19,627 nt of DNA from positions 1 to 19,627 of the forward strand of contig JAVBNJ010000031.1 of assembly GCA_031551625.1 (NCBI GenBank). The letters are read 5' to 3'. Origin of the DNA: JAVBNJ01 sp031551625. Its GTDB lineage: Bacteria; Bacteroidota; Bacteroidia; Bacteroidales; UBA932. The notes under the pieces are model-generated. The model saw nothing but the letters and a program-made list of their open reading frames with translations. It did not search any database and was not told the DNA's origin. This document shows positions 15,969-19,627 of this stretch, piece after piece (the stretch's first letter is position 1; each line of letters begins with the position of its first letter). Made by a program: the position numbers and the translations under genes.

Positions 15969-17124
15969 ATTGCACTAACATGCCTTGAAATACTTTCGGC
16001 CAGTCGTTAATCCCTGTTTCCTCGCCTAACCGTACAATGATGACATCTTTATCTTTGTTGACATACGTTAGTTGGCCTAAAATTCCTTTGGCAAAAAATT
16101 CTTTTTGGTCTTGAAGCACACGCCAACAATAGTTGTAGCAATAGCCTTGCCCGTCGCGCGACTCAGGGTAGTGTTGCGTAAGCGACTCCTCGACCCATGT
16201 TTGCGGCACTACTTGCATGCCTTGCCAGTTGCCGTTATACATATACAGCCGGCCGAACTTGGCGAAATCATGCGCCGTACTGTTGAGGCAACAAAAGCCT
16301 TTGGCTACGTCGTATTTTTCGGAGTCGGAGCTCCAGCTGCCGGCAAATTCCATGTTTAGTTTATCCCAGATTTTTTCGCGAAAATAATCGGCGTATTTTT
16401 TTCCTGTAGCGCTTTCTACGGCCATTGAAAGCAGTTGTGTGGCGGCGCTTTGGTATTCGTAACGGGTGTTTGGTTCGTGGGCTAAGGTAAGTTTGGTAAC
16501 TACGTTTTTAGTATTGCTTCCATAGTATAGATTGGCCATGTATATCCTGTTGCTTTCGGGTGCATCCAACCCGGCACGCATGTTTAGCAGGTCGACCAGG
16601 CGAACAGCGCCCAGTTCGGGTTTTAAATACGGTAAGTATTTTGTAATAGGGTCGTTCACACCGGCAATGTACCCTTCGCTGATAGCAATGCCTACAATGG
16701 CTGATACATACGACTTGGCCATAGAGAAGGAACCGGTAATTGTTGATTTTTTATAGTTGCCAAAGTAACGCTCGTACACCACACTGTCTTTATGAATAAC
16801 GAGGAATGCAGTAGTGTGCATGGCTTGCAGGAAATCGTCGAAGTGTGTGTAGTTGCTGTCGGGCGAGGCAAACGACCATTGCTGCTGCGCGGGTATAAAC
16901 ACAAATGGTTTGGACGACGGCTCGAATGAATGGCTGTAGAAAAGGTGCGCATCGGTAATTTTCGGCGCTCTGTTTACAATCGATTTCCATGGTACGCAGC
17001 CCGCAGCAAACAGCGCTGCCGTGCAACATAGTAATGGCTTACAGAGAACAGTTTTTAGCCACGAATTACCTGTTAGCTTTGCAAACTCATTCGTGTAATT
17101 TTTATTTAGTGTTTCAATGCGCAT
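15961..17124 (-). CDS. Serine-hydrolase lipoprotein (class C beta-lactamase family)
   Basis: A 387-residue protein of the beta-lactamase/penicillin-binding-like serine hydrolase family. The catalytic SxxK is S134-M-A-K137. The second motif is a YxS-type site at Y224-Q-S226 (RYEYQSAA), and GILGQ (347-351) takes the place of the third motif. A lipobox LFAAGC ends at C43, so it should be a lipoprotein. This family is more often esterase, amidase or peptidase than antibiotic-resistance enzyme, and I do not call resistance. Residues 1-24 are encoded by a palindromic dispersed repeat that supplies the only ATG, giving an odd 29-residue region before the hydrophobic core. A true start downstream at a non-ATG codon is possible. 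It overlaps the PHP start. Confidence 0.82.
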   Translation of the reverse strand: MRIETLNKNYTNEFAKLTGNSWLKTVLCKPLLCCTAALFAAGCVPWKSIVNRAPKITDAHLFYSHSFEPSSKPFVFIPAQQQWSFASPDSNYTHFDDFLQAMHTTAFLVIHKDSVVYERYFGNYKKSTITGSFSMAKSYVSAIVGIAISEGYIAGVNDPITKYLPYLKPELGAVRLVDLLNMRAGLDAPESNRIYMANLYYGSNTKNVVTKLTLAHEPNTRYEYQSAATQLLSMAVESATGKKYADYFREKIWDKLNMEFAGSWSSDSEKYDVAKGFCCLNSTAHDFAKFGRLYMYNGNWQGMQVVPQTWVEESLTQHYPESRDGQGYCYNYCWRVLQDQKEFFAKGILGQLTYVNKDKDVIIVRLGEETGINDWPKVFQGMLVQYE

Positions 17125-17161
17125 CTCTATTCGTGTAATTAGTGTAATTTGTGACTAAAAA
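17051..17161. repeat. Palindromic dispersed repeat (copy 2) over the hydrolase start
   Basis: The termini pair at 15 of 17 positions (17053-17069 with 17144-17160). The inner part 17090-17143 matches 1583-1635 in the same orientation. Near its right end are degenerate 9-10 nt units (TTCGTGTAA, TTAGTGTAA, TTTGTGACTAA). It provides the start codon and first 24 codons of the serine hydrolase. Confidence 0.8.
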
Positions 17162-17187
17162 ATAGTGGCGCCATTGCGCACTGCCGG

Positions 17188-17520
17188 CTATTGTAAAAGC
17201 GCGTAAATTTTTCCCGTGATGTCAAACGTTTCTTCGGTGGTTCCCAGCAGTGGAATTCCTTCTTCGTTTGCTTGCGCCAGCGTATCGTCGTCGGGCTTGA
17301 ATCCTTTGACCAGCACAATGGCAGCCACTTCTTTGAGCGAGGCTACCGCCATGATATTCTTGTGTGTTTGCAGGGTAATCCATACATTACCCGCATCGGC
17401 AAAGCCCATTACGTCGCTTAGCAAGTCGGATGTGTAACCTCCGGTAATTTCATTCGAAAGGCTTTGCTCTCCGCCAAATACAGAGAGATCTAATTTTTTT
17501 ATTAAGTCAGAAACAATCAT
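17188..17520 (-). CDS. DRTGG-domain protein
   Basis: A 110-residue protein consisting of a single DRTGG-type domain. The family pattern is visible in GGYTSDLLSDVMG (27-39) followed by VWITLQTHKNIMAVASL (46-62). The rest is an alternating strand and helix pattern that ends IPLLGTTEETFDITGKIYALL. There is no kinase, CBS or membrane domain. Stand-alone DRTGG proteins of this size are usual companions of [FeFe]-hydrogenase genes and are thought to bind a small ligand, but no biochemical role is established to my knowledge. The ATG at 17520 is the only sensible start. It lies 51 nt after the outer-membrane gene and 63 nt before the hydrolase gene, both gaps filled by repeats. Confidence 0.8.
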   Translation of the reverse strand: MIVSDLIKKLDLSVFGGEQSLSNEITGGYTSDLLSDVMGFADAGNVWITLQTHKNIMAVASLKEVAAIVLVKGFKPDDDTLAQANEEGIPLLGTTEETFDITGKIYALLQ

Positions 17521-17524
17521 GGTA

Positions 17525-17550
17525 ATTTACAATTTATGATTTACAATTTA
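17525..17550. repeat. Direct repeat upstream of the DRTGG gene
   Basis: ATTTACAATTTA occurs twice, at 17525-17536 and 17539-17550, a 14-nt period. It fills much of the 51-bp gap before the DRTGG gene and resembles another AT-rich dispersed repeat type. Confidence 0.7.
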
Positions 17551-17571
17551 ACACTAATTTTTCAGCAAAAT

Positions 17572-18972
17572 TTAGTACGAAGGGCCTTCGACAACCGGCG
17601 GTTTTATTTTGTGTTTCTTGGGTATCCATGTGTCGCCGATGGGCACATGCAAGCCGAAATACACATCGAGCGATGCTACGTTCTTTGAAATCAGGCTGGA
17701 GAAAAGGCTTCCCGACCCTACAAACAATACACCGAAGTTAACACCTGCGCCCCAATCTACACGTCCTGACGAAGAATAGCCTACAGGGCTGTATACGCTC
17801 ACTTCTTTGCCCTCCCAGCGTGGCGAGATGGTATATACATCGGAATATTGCGCACCGTAGCTGTCTTCGTTTTTCAGATTGATGCCAATGTTCAGGTTGA
17901 CGTAAAAATTTTTGTAAAAATTATAATCAATCGTTGTGCGGATGTAAGCGGGCAATGCTACCGAGAAATGCGCCGGTTCCGACTCTGTTTGGAACGCATC
18001 GTTGCGCATCGTTTTCAGATAGCCAATGTAGTCGGTAAGCGAAGTGAATGTATAGCCTTGGCCCAACAGTTCGTTAATGCTAAGACCGTTCGGCAGGTTT
18101 ACATTGTAGATGGCCGAATTGGACGATGTAGCATAGCGTAGTTGTCCCAAATCCGACACGGCAATGCCTGCACGTACTATGTATTTTGATTCGTAGCGTT
18201 CGGGGTCCTCCTTTTTCCACTCGTACACTACGCCAAAGTCAATGCCATAGCCAAAAGCATTACTGGAAAGTTTGCCGTAGTCGCCGTTGTATACTTTGTC
18301 CATACCTGTAGAATAGAGCGAAGCCAGCCGCCCTGTTGCTTTCAGGAAGGTGGCGCTGTCGGCCAATTGCAGCAAGCCATTGCTGAGTTGGAAAGAACCG
18401 GCTGCTACGCCTATGTAAAGTTTCAGCGTGAGACCGGCTTTTACCATGTGCCGTTTGTTTTGGAATACCACGGCGCCGTAGCTCAATCCCAAATCGAAGA
18501 ACCCATGCAGGTTTACGGCGGTATTGGGTTCGGTAATCTCGCGGTTGAGGTTTATCCCTTCTTTGTTGGCAATAATACTCAACAGGTCTTCGCTCATGCC
18601 GCCTTCGTTGGCCAGAAAGCGAAAGCGGCTGGTGAATCCGAACGATTGATTTTTGTCGAGTGCGTAAATAAACGAAGGTAGCATCAGGTCTACATTCGCG
18701 TATATTTGCTTGTCGCCGCTGTTGTCGAGTAGCGTAAAACTTTTGTCGGACGGACGGAACAGGTTCAACCCGATGGCATTGCTGGTAAATAGCCCGTTGG
18801 CGGTAACGATATTGATATCGGCTTTGTAGCGGTAACCGGCAATGTTGGCGGGGTTGGTAAACACACCACCCGCCGGTTCGCTAGTTGAATTGGCATAACC
18901 CACCAAGCCTTGCGCCTGCGCCACTGTAGCACTCATTAGCATAACAATAATTACCTGTATAAAACACTTCAT
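17572..18972 (-). CDS. DUF5723-like outer-membrane beta-barrel protein
   Basis: A 466-residue secreted protein. The signal peptide runs from 1 to about 20, with cleavage predicted in the AQA-QG sequence. The mature start reads like PorV/FadL-style or DUF5723 proteins: TNPANIAGYRYKADINIV. The rest has many alternating hydrophobic strands, aromatic girdles and polar loops, as expected for a barrel of about 14 strands, and no plug or TonB box is visible. The frame opens further upstream at 19002, but that codon lies inside the promoter -7 box, so the ATG at 18972 is chosen. It leads the minus-strand run. Function is unknown; transport of hydrophobic compounds is one possibility for this fold, and the downstream thioesterase and hydrolase genes would suit that, as inference only. 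Confidence 0.75.
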   Translation of the reverse strand: MKCFIQVIIVMLMSATVAQAQGLVGYANSTSEPAGGVFTNPANIAGYRYKADINIVTANGLFTSNAIGLNLFRPSDKSFTLLDNSGDKQIYANVDLMLPSFIYALDKNQSFGFTSRFRFLANEGGMSEDLLSIIANKEGINLNREITEPNTAVNLHGFFDLGLSYGAVVFQNKRHMVKAGLTLKLYIGVAAGSFQLSNGLLQLADSATFLKATGRLASLYSTGMDKVYNGDYGKLSSNAFGYGIDFGVVYEWKKEDPERYESKYIVRAGIAVSDLGQLRYATSSNSAIYNVNLPNGLSINELLGQGYTFTSLTDYIGYLKTMRNDAFQTESEPAHFSVALPAYIRTTIDYNFYKNFYVNLNIGINLKNEDSYGAQYSDVYTISPRWEGKEVSVYSPVGYSSSGRVDWGAGVNFGVLFVGSGSLFSSLISKNVASLDVYFGLHVPIGDTWIPKKHKIKPPVVEGPSY

Positions 18973-18999
18973 GTAGGTTGCACCTGTTCCAAATTTATA

Positions 19000-19007
19000 C
19001 AAAGATA
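19000..19007 (-). promoter_or_regulatory. -7 box for the minus-strand seven-gene run
   Basis: TATCTTTG on the minus strand is a perfect TAnnTTTG. It lies 27 nt before the ATG at 18972. The -33 region is AT-rich without a clear TTTG. It excludes the longer reading frame start at 19002. Confidence 0.65.
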
Positions 19008-19084
19008 GCTAAAATAAATTTGGCAGGTAAAAACTTTTGTTTATATTTGCAGCATCACGCAACGTTCTTTTTGGCTTGGTAAAA

Positions 19085-19232
19085 GAGCCGTATAACGGCT
19101 CGCTCTGTATTTGGGAATCTCGAAAATTTCTACAGTCATCAAAGGAATCATTACACGTTAAACGTGGATTGATATTTGTTTTGATGACAGGTATTCGAGA
19201 ACCTCCAAATACGACAAATAAAGTCCACGTTT
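19085..19232 (-). ncRNA. Candidate pseudoknotted structured RNA/DNA element, copy B
   Basis: This is the counterpart of 353-501 on the opposite strand. P1 pairs 19224-19232 with 19160-19168, again 55 nt apart and identical in sequence to copy A. P2 pairs 19194-19211 with 19108-19124, and P3 pairs 19180-19188 with 19135-19143 (GTCATCAAA with TTTGATGAC). The closing hairpin is 19085-19101, also 17 nt, followed on the minus strand by TTTT. The outer P2 and P3 sequences differ almost completely from copy A yet still pair, while the core AGGTTCTCGA, ATCCACGTTT and TCGAGATT stays. It ends 78 nt before the -7 box of the outer-membrane gene, so it is probably a separate unit. The rest of 19003-19280 holds no gene. 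Confidence 0.6.
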
Positions 19233-19280
19233 CTTTTTTAGTAACTTAAATTGTAGAATAATTAAATAATTGAAACGAAA

Positions 19281-19590
19281 AGGCAACGAGAATAAAATCG
19301 TAGCGCGGGGTTGTAGTGTTTGTTTGTTGATAGAACGCGGATGACGCCGATTAGACGGATTTACGCGGATTGTAAAACAACCCCACTGCTACGTAAATAA
19401 AACTAAAAACTTAGTTAAATAACTATGCAATTAATGAATGAATATGTTCCGCAGGAGATGTCTCCACTTCGTGTTTGGCACAAATTCCGCCAAACCCTCC
19501 GGTCGACATGACGGTTGACTGGATGGAAAGAAGAGAGCCGTCATGTCGCCCGGAACGAGCGGCAGCAAGTGAAGTGGAGACATCTCGCCC
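19281..19590. repeat. Right arm of long inverted repeat (pairs with 1-311)
   Basis: The sequence is the near-identical reverse complement of 1-311. It keeps the same internal stems: outer 19455-19470 with 19571-19586, inner 19499-19514 with 19538-19553 (one mismatch) and a 7-bp hairpin between them. Two further C residues at 19591-19592 suggest the repeat goes on beyond the part seen at the left end. The last 35 nt of the window show nothing recognisable. Confidence 0.9.
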
Positions 19591-19627
19591 CCTACGCAGA
19601 CACTAAAATAGAACAACAACTAAAAAA

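Noticed and set aside
15961..17124. Antibiotic-resistance beta-lactamase
   Set aside because: Only the SxxK and a YxS motif of the broad serine-hydrolase family are seen, and the third motif does not match class C enzymes. Most such chromosomal Bacteroidota proteins are hydrolases of unknown substrate.
19115..19150. Hammerhead-like core (TGATGA followed by GAAA) in copy B
   Set aside because: The TGATGA belongs to the variable P3 helix and is absent from copy A, and the flanking hammerhead stems are missing.
1..19590. Composite transposon or genomic island bounded by the long inverted arms
   Set aside because: No transposase, integrase, relaxase or cargo-like gene is present, the enclosed genes are housekeeping (dnaG, spt), and base composition does not change visibly. 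Two copies of an intergenic repeat explain the arms better.
19431..19619. 62-codon minus-strand reading frame in the right arm
   Set aside because: It lies wholly within the palindromic repeat, and the matching frame in the left arm is not supported. Base pairing explains the sequence; no protein family is recognised.

Overview
The window looks like chromosomal DNA of a Bacteroidota member, probably order Bacteroidales. Several independent signs agree: promoter -7 boxes of the TAnnTTTG type, a bacterial serine palmitoyltransferase (sphingolipid synthesis), an RprX/RprY-type two-component pair, a very long 2-hydroxyacyl-CoA dehydratase activase, a DUF5723-like outer-membrane protein, and many short palindromic dispersed repeats between genes. 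I see no rRNA, tRNA, CRISPR array, transposase, integrase or phage gene.

Layout. 1-678: a composite intergenic repeat (inverted-repeat arm 1-311, then a structured element 353-501) and the promoter of zupT. 679-1473 (+): ZIP metal transporter. 1646-8922 (-): giant dehydratase activase, DNA primase and a sugar-type nucleotidyltransferase. 9005-12278 (+): serine palmitoyltransferase, histidine kinase and response regulator, closely spaced. 12341-13534 (+): cytoplasmic coiled-coil protein with a GH16/LamG-like domain. 13645-18972 (-): a tight run of seven genes: GHKL ATPase, small membrane protein, acyl-ACP thioesterase, PHP phosphoesterase, serine-hydrolase lipoprotein, DRTGG protein and outer-membrane protein. 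19085-19590: a second copy of the composite repeat, inverted relative to the first. Both window ends fall in or next to this repeat, as expected where an assembly breaks.

How the genes fit together. The minus-strand run holds three families (GHKL ATPase, PHP, DRTGG) that usually accompany electron-bifurcating [FeFe]-hydrogenase genes. Here they are interleaved with lipid and envelope genes, and no hydrogenase is in the window. The plus-strand block may join sphingolipid synthesis to an envelope-stress-type two-component system. The rest is housekeeping (replication, metal uptake) or fermentation (dehydratase activation).

The most unusual signal is the pair of about 149-nt elements at 353-501 and 19085-19232. 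Their cores and spacings match and each can form the same pseudoknotted fold, but the helix sequences differ while pairing is kept. This is covariation typical of a structured RNA or of functional single-stranded DNA. I do not recognise the family. A second theme is dispersed repeats inside gene starts: they supply the N-terminal codons of the serine hydrolase and part of the N-terminal extension of the PHP protein.
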